From Pestalotiopsis fici W106-1 (taxonomy: Eukaryota > Ascomycota > Sordariomycetes > Amphisphaeriales > Sporocadaceae), in contig NW_006917106.1 of NCBI RefSeq assembly GCF_000516985.1, positions 1 through 64,000 on the forward strand: a stretch of DNA of 64,000 nucleotides. The letters are read 5' to 3'. Of the stretch, positions 1 to 11,449 are shown in pieces (the stretch's first letter is position 1; each line of letters begins with the position of its first letter). The position numbers and the translations under genes were made by a program. The notes below the pieces were generated by a model. The model worked only from the letters and a program-made list of their open reading frames with translations, was not told the DNA's origin and searched no databases.

Positions 1-2940
1 CCTATAAAATAAATTAATTAATAACTTTATAACTAATTATTTTAAATAAAAAATTAAAAATAACTTACGTTATATAAAGCTAACGGTTCGTTAAGATAAG
101 TTTCGCATTCGTTATTTAAAACGACCGTAGATCGATTTAAAAAGAAACTTTCTTCATCCGAATTATCTTGTATTTGGTCTTCGTCAGCAGATTGGGTTTC
201 GATTCCACCTTCCCGTTCATTTTTAATCCTATAATAATTTATTAGTTAATTTATTTAATAAAGAATAAAATAAAAGAAAATAAAAGAAAATAAAAAAAGA
301 AAATAAAAGAATAAAATAACTTACACTTCATAAGTTTCTTTAAAAAGAGTGGTGATATGATCCAGAACCCCTTCATAAAAGTGTAATTTATAACTCCGTT
401 GAAAATGGGTTAATTTAATTCGAGGATCCAAAATAACAGCCAATAAATAAGGGCCGAAATTTTCGATATTATTGGCTGTTACTTTCTTCGGAAAATAATA
501 ATCCAATTTTCTTGCACCAGCTCCAATGGCCTGGTTAAGACTTTCTAATAACGGTTTCTAAATAAAAGTTAATATTATAATTTAAATAAAAATAAAACAA
601 TGCGATATATATTAAAATAATAAAACAAAAGTTAAAATAATAAAATAAAATAATTTACTTACTAACTCCGGTTTCTCTCTCATCATTTCCTTATATTCGT
701 CGTAAATTACCTTTAATTTTGGATAAAAGGTATAAACGTATAATAAAGACGTTGATAAAGTAGTATAAAATTCACCTTGTAATTTAATACTTGGTTTAAC
801 AAAAATCTTTAAAATTCGTTGTAATTGGGTTAATAAAAACCAATCGGCTTTCGAAAAAAAGATTTGTTGAAAATCCGCATGTTCCGTATTTCGATAAATA
901 TAAATTAACGGTTCTTTTAATTCAAGAACCGTATTAATCATATTATACGTCGAATTCCAACGGATATAAGAATCTAATTAATAAGTTAGTAAGTAAATAA
1001 ATAAATAAATAAATAAATAAAATAATAAAGTTACCATTGGGAATTTTTGTTTTATTATATTTTTCGGGTAAATTACCATCGGCTTTCGATCTTCGGATTC
1101 CTTCGATTAATAATTTATTAATTTCACCCGTATATTTAGTTAAAACAGCAATACGGCGAACCCGATTAATTAAACCTAATAAAATAATTAGTTTATAAAA
1201 AGAATTAAAGATAAAATAAAAGTAAATAAAATAGTAAAATAAAAATAAAATTAAATAATAAAATAACTTACTATTAAAAGTTGATCCTTCTGGTATTTCA
1301 AGTGGTTCATCGTTCGGTAACGAGGGTAAAATAATATTAACATAACGTTGAAGATCTTCGGCTTCGTCGTTATTTAATATATATTCTTTTAAAATACCGT
1401 TAACAACGATATTAATTATATGGGCAATACAATGGATATCGCAATCGAATTCGTAGCCCGTATCGTTTTCGTACCGATTTTTAAAAGCCTCGATAAACGT
1501 GGAGTTATTTCTTGCATTATCACGGGTAATGCTAAAAGAATAATTAGTTTTAATTTATTTATAATAATAATAAAAGTTAAATAATAAAAGTTAAATAAAA
1601 TGAAAAATTAATAAAAACGTACCTAGTAATATTTGCAACATCCATTAAAGCAGGGTAAGAACTTAACGACTTTTCAAATTCGTTAAAGATATTAAAACCC
1701 GTATGCTTTTCGTTAATTGGATCGAAACCGATTAATTTATAAATTAAATTAAAATCGGGGTCGATATAACAAACAATAATACCCAAATAAGCCGTATTAT
1801 TATTTGAAGTCCATATATCCGTTATTAACGAAAATTTACCCATATTCTTAATATTCGTATTTAACGAATCATTAAAAAGTGATAAAGAATTCGAAAAAGT
1901 GGAATCAAGGACTGTTTTTATCATTCGACGATTAAAAACCGGAATATTCCTAATATTAAATAATTAGTTAGATAATTAATAATAATAATAATAATAAAAC
2001 TTACGGCTTTAAATAAGTCAATAAGTCTTTAAAAGAATTAGAACTTAAAAGACTAAAAGGTAAATTATTATCGATAATAACGTTTAATAACTTATTGTTA
2101 AATTCGTCGTTATCGAAATCGGATGGCATAGTTTGAGTCCTTGGTCTTTTACGATTTGTTAAATCGAAAAAAGAATTATTGGATTGAATTTCGGATCCTA
2201 AACCCCATATAATCGTTAGTTTAAATTCTTTATAATAATAATTTATCGACCCGGCCCTCAGTAAATTTACAACATTTTGCCCTCCGGCGTAATTTAATTA
2301 TTAATAAAAATTCGGATTTTTATTAATAATTAAATTCCCAGCTAAATTAAATTATAAAAAACAAAAACTAACGATTATATGGGGTTTATTTTCTTTTTGT
2401 TTTGTTGAAAAACTTTTGTTAAAAAGTGAAAAGAAAATAACGGGGGCTTACGTTTCTTTTTTGTTTTTTCGGATTCTTTATTAAAAGCAATATCCGGATG
2501 TTTACTTTCGTAATGACGGCCTTGATTCGACGCTCGAAAGGTTTTTACGTCTACGGTAGCTTTATAATTACACCTAAAATTAATTAATTAATTAATTAAT
2601 TAATAAATAAAATAAATAATAAAATAATAAAAAAGTAAAAAAGTAAAAAGTAAAAATTATAAACTTACAAAGTGCAACTAATTTCCATTTGACGTTTTTT
2701 CGATGGATCGACTGGCTTTAAAGTACGGCTAAATAACCCATTTTTAAAGATATAAATCTGGGATTTTTCCGGTGCTTCAAGCTTAAAGTCCGATTTGTTT
2801 TCTTTATCGTCAATATATTTTAAAGATTTTAAAGAAGAGGGTTTCGAAGAAATAAGGGATAAAGCAGAAGATTCCGGTTGTGAATTCGTATAATTAGAAC
2901 TTTGTTGTTCCTCTTCTTCGTCAAAAGGATCAGAATTCAT
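1..2940 (-). CDS. hAT transposase with N-terminal BED zinc finger; C-terminus beyond the window
   Basis: Nine exons splice in frame: 2940-2669, 2573-2452, 2197-2005, 1949-1623, 1531-1272, 1175-1035, 973-663, 557-325 and 228-69. They give 673 codons with no stop. A tenth exon may begin at base 1, because an acceptor TATAG occupies the top-strand complement at 2-6. The sequence starts with an acidic, serine-rich head. The BED finger follows: CxxC is completed across intron 1 (C-T-L-C), and HxxxxH lies in exon 2. Then come hAT landmarks: a TDIWTS aspartate block, ITRDNARNNS, DIHCIAHIIN, RWNSTYNMI, YLLAVILDPRIK, and the start of the C-terminal dimerisation region (ECETYLNEPLALYN). The protein would cut and paste DNA carrying its terminal repeats. 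Introns are 55-105 nt, apart from intron 2, which is 254 nt because it carries a MITE. The intact frame suggests a recent or RIP-spared copy; activity is not shown. Confidence 0.85.
2201..2386. mobile_element. 186-bp MITE with TA target duplication, inside intron 2 of the hAT transposase
   Basis: Terminal inverted repeats of about 22 bp begin AACCCCATATAATCGTTAGT on the left (from 2201) and match the reverse complement on the right (to 2386). The element is flanked by TA at 2199-2200 and 2387-2388, typical of Tc1/mariner-type MITEs. The interior holds a perfect 21-bp stem (2291-2311 with 2316-2336) and a TCGG loop. It has no coding capacity. On the transposase strand, the terminal repeat supplies ACTAAC (a branch-site match) and then, with the flanking TA and G, the TTTAG acceptor. 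No second copy is visible in the window. Confidence 0.85.
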
Positions 2941-3427
2941 TTTAAAAATAAAATAAAAGGGTAAAAGTAAAATAAAAAGGTAAAGGTAAAATAAAAGATT
3001 TTTGCAAAGGGTTAAAAAGATCCCTTATCTAATTATAAAACCATAAAACCATAAAACCATAAGAGTAAATATAACAGTACATTAAACAATGGTAGTACAA
3101 TTAAGTATTAAACATTATGGTGATGGTCCATGGTAAAAAAGAAATTAATTATGGATGGGAAATCTACTTCTTTAATATTCAAGTGAAATCCGATTTAAAA
3201 TCGGACTTAAACTGGATTTCAAATCAATAATCGGCTATAGCGTTGATTTCAAATCAAAAGAACGGACTTTATGGAATTAAGATTAAAGAAATTAATATTA
3301 TTGGTGGATTTTACGGTAAAAGATAAGTAAAATCCATTATACGGATTTTAGATTATTAATCTTAATATTATTGGATGGTAAAACTACCGAAAAGATAAGA
3401 TAAAAGATAAAAGATTAACGGTTTTTA

Positions 3428-3718
3428 TTTTATTCGTTGATCCTTACGTTGAAAAGATATCAAAGGGATCGGGAGGTTTAAGTCCCCAGTTAACCTACCC
3501 TGTAACCAGATACCAGATTAGCAGGTGGTGTTTTATTCGTTGATCCGTACGTTGAAAAGATATCGTATGGATCGAAAGATAAGATCCCAGTCACCCTACC
3601 TTATAACCAGATATTAGATTAGGAACCGTTATTTTATTCGTCGATCCATACGTTGAAAAGATATCGTATAAATCGAAAGATAAGACCCCAGTCACCTTAC
3701 CCCGCAATAGAATCCGAT
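3428..3718. repeat. Three-copy tandem repeat, about 101-103 bp per unit
   Basis: Units start at 3428, 3531 and 3632 with TTTTATTCG(T/C)(T/C)GATCC. They share TACGTTGAAAAGATATC and CCCAGT(T/C)AACC-type blocks, with point differences between copies. Each unit contains a CCTACC-like word near its 3' side. Only the first unit has a full CCCTG, at 3498-3502, which I treat as the likely hAT right end. The repeat may be subterminal transposase-binding sequence or decayed tandem element ends. Confidence 0.75.
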
Positions 3719-4326
3719 AGAAACTAAGCTCGGATTTCCATCGGAGTTTTTTTTAAAAAAGATAAAATAAATTAATAACTTTATTAATAAAGCTCGGATT
3801 AATTCGGAGGTTATCGGAGTATTATTATTACTTTTAGCGTTAATTTATATAAAAGAAAATATAATAAAAACTGTTTTAGTTAAAAAGATATTATAGGTTA
3901 AAATATTAAAAGGTTTATTTTCGCTAATTAGATTTTTAAAATTTAACTATTTAAAATATTATAAATAATAATTTATTTAATGGATTTTATTAAATAAATA
4001 ATATGCCTTTCATAAAAACAGCTTTAGTTTAAATTTAGTTAAAAGAAATTATTAAATTAGCTATTAAAATAAAAAGATAATAATTATTTTTTATATTAAA
4101 TAATTTTCTTTTACTTAAATACTTTTTCAAAATCTATTAATTTAGAATTTAAAATAATATTTAATTTAATAAGCTTTATTTAAATTAAATATATGATTAA
4201 ATAAAGTAAATTACGGTATTATTTATAAGTATAAAATTTATAAATTAATTATTAAATTTAAATAAATAAAATTATATTTTTATTAATTCTTTTTAAAAAT
4301 AATTAGAAATTTAATTATTTATATAT
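3719..4326. other. AT-rich non-coding stretch
   Basis: Very AT-rich sequence with no ORF of note, no terminal repeats I can pair and no host gene. It is probably RIP-altered transposon debris between the hAT end and the CAATTG-core element. Confidence 0.6.
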
Positions 4327-4557
4327 GAGTTATTGAGTTAATAACTCAACTCAATTGAGTTAACTCAAACTCAATTGATTTAGTTAGTGGCTTGAGTAAA
4401 ACTCAATTGATTTAGTTAGTAGGTAAACTCAAACTCAATGAGTTAATAAAAATGCTAACTCAAACTCAATTGATTTAGTTAGCACCCTGAATAAAACTCA
4501 ACTCAATTGAGTTAACTAAACTCAAACTCAAAACTCAAACTAATTTTACCTACCCTG
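4327..4557. mobile_element. CAGGG-ended non-autonomous element with CAATTG core words
   Basis: The right end is ...TAATTTTACCTACCCTG (to 4557); the left end is degenerate. The interior is built from AACTCAATTGAGTT, perfect at 4348-4361 and 4500-4513, with partial copies in between. Scaffold phrases recur in the elements at 12250-12485 and 12803-13361: TGCTAACTnAAACT, TTTAGTTAGCA(C/G)CCTGA and GGCTTGAGTAAAACT. The CAGGG/CCCTG end fits the hAT superfamily. It has no coding capacity. Confidence 0.65.
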
Positions 4558-4613
4558 GCTATTAACAAAATTTATAATGCCTATAAATTAGCGAAAAAAA
4601 GGTTTAACTATAA

Positions 4614-5211
4614 CCTATATACAGGGTTGTGAAAATTAACTTAAGTTTCCAGTTCCAGTTCCAGTTATTAACTAACTGGGCAGTTAAAGTTAGCATTTTA
4701 CTAACTTAAGTTAGTTACAATTAGCAGGTTAAATAACTGGGCCAGTTCCAGTTACTTTAAAAACTAACTTAAGTTAGTTACAGTTTTTATTTTACTAACT
4801 TAAGTTATTTGCCAGTTAACTGCCAGTTAGTTTAATGTAATTAATTAAAAGTCGAATAAAAAGGTTAAAAATAAAACTTTAATATTAATTAAAGGAACGA
4901 TTATAAAAGAATAAAGTACTTTAATTAATATTATTTTATTTTTATTATTTAACCTTTAATTTATAAATAAGTTATTTTGTAAACCCAGTTAACTGGTCCA
5001 GTTATTCCAGTTTAACTTAAGTTATTCCAGTTAAAGTTAGTAAAATTAACTGCCCAGTTAGTTACAGTTAGTTAATTAAAAACTTAAGTTAGTTCCAGTT
5101 ACAGGGTAAGCTAACTGGGCCAGTTACAGTTAGCATTCGAACTAACTTAAGTTAACTGGAACTGGGCCCAGTTTAACTGCCAGTTAACTGTTTCACAACC
5201 CTGCCTATATA
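4614..5211. mobile_element. 582-bp hAT-type MITE with 8-bp target duplication and CTTAAG core words
   Basis: The element spans 4622-5203. The terminal inverted repeat CAGGGTTGTGAAA (4622-4634) matches the reverse complement at 5191-5203. It is flanked on both sides by CCTATATA (4614-4621 and 5204-5211), a perfect 8-bp duplication as hAT transposition makes. The interior carries seven copies of AACTTAAGTT (the first at 4638-4647), most within CTAACTTAAGTTAG, plus many CCAGTT words. It has no ORF, so it would need a transposase supplied from elsewhere. Confidence 0.9.
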
Positions 5212-6357
5212 TAACTTTTAACGACGATAAACTTAAAAGTTCGTTTTTAATACAATTTAGTTTTCCCAATTAGCGGATGCTATATAAATTACTGCAAAAT
5301 AAAAGCTTAATTAACCTTCGTTAAATTAATTTATACTATTAGCTTTGCCGGGCTAATAACGTAAATAGTAAAAATTTTTTATTATAAGGGATTTTTAGCT
5401 AACCACTTATATAAATGCTAGAAAAGGAGGAAATGCGCCTACGGCAAAAATAAGATCCTTTTATCGTCCCACGGCGCCGGCGGAATAATAACGACTCTAA
5501 GCAATACTTTATTTAGCAGCCTAAATACCTAATTAATTCGAATAATAGCGACCCTCTTATAATCCTATTAAATTAGCAAATTGGTCCCGATCGATTATAC
5601 GATACGAATTCGCGCCGTTAGCGCCGCTACGATAAATCGCCAACGCGGCAAAAAAGGGGATTAAAAAAAGGTTTTATACAAAAAGGAAAAAGTGGTTTAT
5701 AGCGTATTAAAAAAAAATAGGGCAACGCCAGCTTTATTAGCGCAATTAGTAACTATAGCTTTAATATTAGCCTTAACGCTAACTCCCGTAAATCGGGTAT
5801 AGCAAGCAAATTTATATACTAACACATTAGCATAGCCGGCTATTTAAATAAATACTTTATTACCCCCAATCGGGGCTATTATAGACTTTTCCTTATCGCC
5901 AGCTAATTTCGCAGCGAATTACCAAATTTCCTATATATTATAAGCCGCGTTAATATTGCAGCATTACGGCTAAAGCCAAGGCCAGTAGTTTTATTATAGC
6001 CACACATTCTAATTCCTAATAAATTCGTAGGTTATTAACGGGCCCGGCTTTTTTAATAGCTAATTTATATAATAATAATTTAATTAACTATAATTATAAT
6101 TATAATTAATCCGAAATATAAAACTAATAATAATTAACTATAATTAATAGCATTTAATAACTTTAATTAATTTTTATATTTTAGAAAACTTAACTAGCCA
6201 ATAGCAAATACCCGTTTTTAGCGATTATATCCGTTAATTACGATTAATTAGGAATATAGCATCGAATTAGCGATAATTTTAATTAAGCCGGGGCGATAGC
6301 GACCCCAGCCTGCAGCTAGCCTGCGCTAGCCTGGGGGCTACGGTAAATATAGGGGGG
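5212..6357. other. Unidentified RIP-degraded sequence
   Basis: Dense in TpA and poor in CpA, with stops in all frames and occasional GC-richer islands such as CACGGCGCCGGCGG. It reads like a decayed coding transposon, but I could not recover a domain. A tandem pair of CTAGCCTG(C/G) words occurs near 6310-6335. No host gene is visible. Confidence 0.5.
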
Positions 6358-6477
6358 TATACTGGATATATCCTGTTCTGCGCGTAAATACCGCGGAAAA
6401 GGATGATCCGTATATCTATCCATATATGGTTAAATACAGTCTCTCTAAGGTTTTATACAGTCTCTCTAATAATTCCC

Positions 6478-6637
6478 TATAAAAGGTAGTTATTCCTCCG
6501 TAGTTAGTTATTCTTTCCTTAAGCTTTAATAAATTAGTTATATAGCCTTATAACTACTCCTACGGCCTGATTCTACGAATCATACGAACGCTTCCCTGTG
6601 CCTAAGTTATATAATCCACTAATTATACCTTAGAATA
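6478..6637 (+). repeat. Left LTR, conserved R-U5-like part
   Basis: 160 bp starting at a TATAAAAGG box and ending TTAGAATA just before the primer-binding site. It pairs with 11919-12078. The differences are mostly C-to-T or G-to-A changes, more of them on this copy, consistent with RIP. The sequence upstream of 6478 does not match the U3 region of the right LTR. Confidence 0.8.
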
Positions 6638-6650
6638 GGTTATGAGCCCG
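6638..6650 (+). other. Copia primer-binding site for half initiator tRNA-Met
   Basis: GGTTATGAGCCCG lies directly after the LTR end. It complements the anticodon stem-loop of initiator tRNA-Met, the half-tRNA priming used by many Copia elements. Confidence 0.7.
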
Positions 6651-7173
6651 GTCCGGTATAATATCGATTATATTAGGAACCGGACTTTATATCAAAAACT
6701 ATAGCCGCTCTCCTAAACGAGTTAATTTAACGTAGACTCTGGAATTCCGTTATAGTAGCCGATCCTTTATAGGCCTATATATAAGCCTATATAAGCCGTA
6801 ACTATATCGAAAACTATAGTTAAATGGCTATTTATAGTGATTTTACCTATTATAGCCACATAACGGCTATAAAGTCACTTATAACTAGTCCCCACTATAG
6901 TAGCCGATCTGCTATAGCACCCTATAGCACCTGCTATATTATATTATAGCACCTAGATCCCTTTTATATACTTTATCGATAAAATAAAAAAATTAATTTC
7001 TTTTATTTTCATTTTTCTTAACGATTCCTTTACCGTTTTTAACGATAATTATACCGTTATAACGGCAAAAATTCGGCAAAATAGATAATTCTATCCGTAC
7101 TATTGCCGGATGCCAGATGCCGGAGAAACAGAAACTTTCCGGATCCGGAAACTAGAATACGTGGAAATCCACG

Positions 7174-10100
7174 TTGCAGTTATATTTTAAACTGCTAAGA
7201 ATCGATCGGTTTTTTGAAACTACCGATATATATAACGGTATAACCGATATTCAAAAAGCCCAGGTATTGCTTCTAATTCGTCAGAATTTAACAACAAAAC
7301 CGTTAAATCTGATATTCGATAAAATAAATCTATATAAAGCCTTATCGACTTTATAATTAGCTTATTAAGGCACCGGACCCGTATTACGTTAGCAACTATA
7401 TCTCGAATTTTACACTATAAAATTCGAGAATTATAACTCGTTAAACGAGTTTATATCCACTTTTAAAGGATATATTTTAAAGCTTTTAAGCGTTAGGGCT
7501 AAAATCGATAATATCGATCAAAAAACGATTTTTATTACAGCCCTCTAATTAGCTTACCCTATATAGGCTAACCGTTAACGCAGTGCTTTACAGTCTATAA
7601 ATCCACCTACCCTCGAAGGGTTAATTACGGATATTTTAGATAAAAACCGACAGGATCCGGATACGGCTATAGGAAATTCTTATTATACGGATAATAAGAA
7701 ATCCCGGTTCCCCCGATCCAATCAGAATTAACGGGGAACCCAAAGCGGAAATAGGAAGAATTCGAATAAATCGAATAAAGGGAAAAAATCGAATAATTCC
7801 AATAATTCCAATAATTCGAATAATTCGAATAAGTCAAATAACTCAAATTCGACCATATCCACCACAAACCAAAAATCTAAGAAACGGGGAAACTTACCCT
7901 ATAACGAAGATTCAGACGAAAACGAATCGTTCTATACTTTTTCGAATATTTCGAATAATTTAAAAAAGAAGAAATTAACCACCCTCCCTAAAAATTAGTG
8001 GTTATACGATACGGGTTTTTTAAAGCATATATCGAATAATAAGAATTTATTCGATAATTTCACTATAAAATCGGATTTTTCACCGATTATTATAAATAGT
8101 AGAAAAGTATTTCTAAAAGGAATTAGAAATATTACGCTTTCCTTCGAAATTAACCGGGAAATACGTAAAATAACGTTATTAAACGTGCTTTACGTACCGG
8201 AATTTCCGCTAAATATTATATCCGGCCAATTATATTACTAAAAAGGCGGTATTATAAGCGGGAATAAATTATATAATTCCAAAAACAGGCCTTTTGCCAC
8301 GTTAAATCAAAAAAAACGTAGATTTTTCCTGCACCTGGCTAATAAATCAGAGCCTAATATAGCATATTTAGCCATAAATCTACTAAAAGTAATAGAAAAA
8401 GCCCGTGTAATCGGTTTAAGTTACCCGGAACCGAATTCGGATACGAAATCTAACGAAACCACGGATTTCGAGAAAATCGAATTAATTTCTAATTATTCGA
8501 ATTTCCTTATAGCTACGGAAAAATGGCATAAACGACTTAGCCACCCTAGCTACGATATTTTAGCTAAAACAGCTAAAATAACTACGGGGATTCCTAAAAA
8601 GGAATTAAAAAAAGAGGATTTAAACTGCGAATCCTATATTTCGGGAAAATTCACCCAAAACCAGCCCTATACAAATCCGAATACGGCTAATAAACCGTTA
8701 TATCGTATTTATATCGATACGGTTTATATTACCCCCTCCAGCTATTCCGGTTATAAATATATAACTGGTTTTACGGATAATAAAACCGGATTTCGGGAAA
8801 TTAAATTTTCCAAAAAAAAATCCGATATATTCGATATCGTAACGAATAAAATCGAATATTACAAAACCTAATTCGGAAAATATCCGAATATTATTCGTAT
8901 AAATAACGGTAAAAAGTTTTCCCCGGTTAAATTAGAAAATTATTTAACCGAAAAAAGGATTATTTTCGAACCTATAACTCCTTATATACCAAAACAAAAC
9001 GGTATAGCCGAACGTACGAACCGGATTATTATCGAAAAAACCAGGACGGTTTTTATCGATTTACAACTCCCGAAAAACCTTTAGGAATTCGTTACAAAAG
9101 CAGTAGTTTATTTAATAAATTTTACTATTACGGCATCCGGTCCACTTACCCTTTACCAGGAATTTTACGATTATTTCTGGCCAAAACGGGATAATAAACC
9201 TAATTTATCCCAAATTCATACATTAGGAACACCGGTTTTAGTTTATAAACCGAAAAAAATCCGTAAAAACTCCGATAAATTCGAAGTTACCACCGAAAAC
9301 AGGAAAATAATTAGATATAACGGTAATAAAATTTATTACGTATATCTTCCCGATCGACCGTATAAATCACAGATTATACGGACCTCCCATATTCGATTAT
9401 TACCTAAAAATCGAAAAAAAGGAGAGAAATTACCGGATTCGGAATTACCGGATCAGGAAATAACACCGGATAAAAATTCCACCGACGGTGAATTTATCCA
9501 ATCACAAATCCCGGAAATAGTGGATCCACGAAATCCACTAAATTCACCTCCCGGAAACGATCGAATTCTTCGATCCATTACGAATAAGTTTATAATCAAC
9601 GATCAACCGGACTTACCCGGGAACGAATCTAGTATGGATAATGGATCCAGTATAGATTCCGAATCCATAGATATTAATAATACCTCTTCGATTATTCCAA
9701 ATAAGTCGAATATTAAGGTAATTCTTCCGAAACTTACGGATTCCGAACGAAATAAATTCGTTAAATACGACGAATTATTCGCCGATATCTCGTATTATTT
9801 AATTATTAAAAATTTAGGCTATACGGAACCGAAAACAATAAAACAGGCATTAAAAAGCCCTAAAAAGGAAGAATAGATCCAGGCTATACACGCTAAATTA
9901 CGGCAATTAATTCAGAAAAGGACTTTTCAAGCCATTAATCGAAATAAAGTCCAAAAAGCCGGTAAAATCCCATTATCCGTAAAATAGGTATTTAAAAGGA
10001 AAACCGATAAAAACGGAAATATCAATAAATACAAAGCTAAATTAGTTATACGTAGATTCGAACAACGATATAGAATCGATTATTTCGAAACGTTCGCTAC

Positions 10101-11440
10101 GAAAACAAAATCCACTACCTAAAGGCTTTTATTAGCTTTAGCAGCCTATTACGATTAGGAAATCGAACAAATCGATATAATCGGTGCCTTCCTAAACGGG
10201 GAATTATATAAAGAAATATATATTACCCTTATAAACGGATTATCCGAATTTCTTTCCGAAAACCCGGAATTAAATAATTTCGGTTAAAAAAACGACGACT
10301 CCCAGGTAATCCAGCTCAAAAAGGCCTTATACGGTCTTAAACAAAATCCACGCCAATAGCAAATTACGCTAAAAAACAGCCTAAAAAAGCTTAAATTTAA
10401 TCCACTTATTTTAGACAAATCAGCTTATTATAATAAAAAATCTAATATCTTTATTATAACTTACGTAAATAATTTCCTGATTTTTAGCCCTGATTTACGT
10501 AAAATCAACTAATTAAAACAGGATATTTCGAAAAAATTCGAAATAAAAGATCTAGGACCAGTCTTTTACTTTCTCGGTATACAAATTGAAAAAAATCGAG
10601 AAAATAAAACAATTCGTATAAACCAGGCAACTTACCTTAAGAAGTTACTGGAAATTAACGGATTTTCCGATATAAAACCGGCTAATATACCACTTAGCCC
10701 TGGATTCCCAAAATCGTTGCATACGGCAAAAGATAAAAACAACGAAAAACCGGCTTCAAAGGAATTTATCCACTTATATCAGCATTTATTAGGTAGATTA
10801 ATGTATGCTATAGTCTAAACCAAGCCCGACCTAGCTTACCCTATAGCATATCTAGCCAGATATATGCAGAACCTATCGAAAACCACGATAAAAAGGGTAA
10901 AAAAGGTATTTAATTATTTAAAATCCTATTACCACCGTAGAATTACCTTTAACGGGAAAATAAAACCCGGATTAATAGGTTATTCCAATGCCGATTTTGC
11001 TGGCGATTACAAAACCCGTAAATTAACGTCCGGTTATTTATTTACTTTAAATAACGGGCCGATAAATTAGAAATCGAAACGGCAATCTACGATTTCTTTA
11101 TTAACCACCGAAGCCGAATTTAACGGGTTAGAGCAGGCTACCCGTAAAGCAATATGGCTAAAAAAATCTCCTTACGGAAATCGGAATTAATACAAATACC
11201 GTATTAATTAAAGGAGATAATACGGGGGCCATAAATTTGGTATATAATCCGGAATATTACTAACGTACTAAATATACTGCTATACGGTATTTTTACGTAC
11301 GGCAAAAAGTTAAAAATAAAAATATTCGAATCAAATATATTTTAACTAACGATATACTAGCAGACGGCTTTATAAAGCCACTTCCTAAAGATAAATTTTA
11401 GAAATTTATCAAATTATTAAACTTAACCGATATTATTTAA
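7174..11440 (+). pseudogene. Copia gag-pol remnant
   Basis: A Gag-like opening (7174-7356) is followed by an Asn/Ser-rich stretch around 7740-7860. Then come a protease block reading WLYDTGFLKHIS (about 8001), a GAG-pre-integrase block KWHKRLSHPSYD (about 8520), and integrase (8700-9400) with IDTVYI and QNGIAERTNR. The middle integrase acidic residue reads Asn (RINNGKKF). Reverse transcriptase (about 9880-10560) has KALYGLKQ and YVNNFLIF where YVDDxLIF is usual. RNase H (about 10960-11140) has NADFAGDYKTRKLTSGY and TTEAEF. Many in-frame TAG/TAA codons replace Trp and Gln. The loss of catalytic acidic residues and the stops make it non-functional. Confidence 0.85.
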
Positions 11441-11449
11441 CAAAGGGAG

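Larger units (their letters stand above)
1..3502 (-). mobile_element. hAT-family DNA transposon, left part outside the window
   Basis: A class II element recognised from its transposase (next entry). The left end is not in the window. On the right, the top strand reads ...GTTAACCTACCCTG ending at 3502. This matches the CAGGGTAGG/CAGGGTTGG ends of the smaller elements at 4327-4557, 12250-12485 and 12803-13361, so 3502 is a plausible right terminus. The following 8 bases are TAACCAGA, but the partner duplication cannot be checked. The upstream part, 2941-3427, is AT-rich with no ORF, and 3428-3718 is a tandem repeat that straddles the proposed end. Unlike the Copia element nearby, the coding part has no premature stops. 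The hAT assignment is strong; the right boundary is an inference. Confidence 0.75.

Noticed and set aside
4327..5203. CRISPR-like regularly spaced repeats
   Set aside because: The repeats are palindromic words of irregular spacing in hAT-ended elements in a eukaryotic genome.
7667..7867. Minus-strand ORF rich in Tyr, Trp, Ser and Asn
   Set aside because: Antisense of the Asn/Ser-rich Gag tail of the Copia element.
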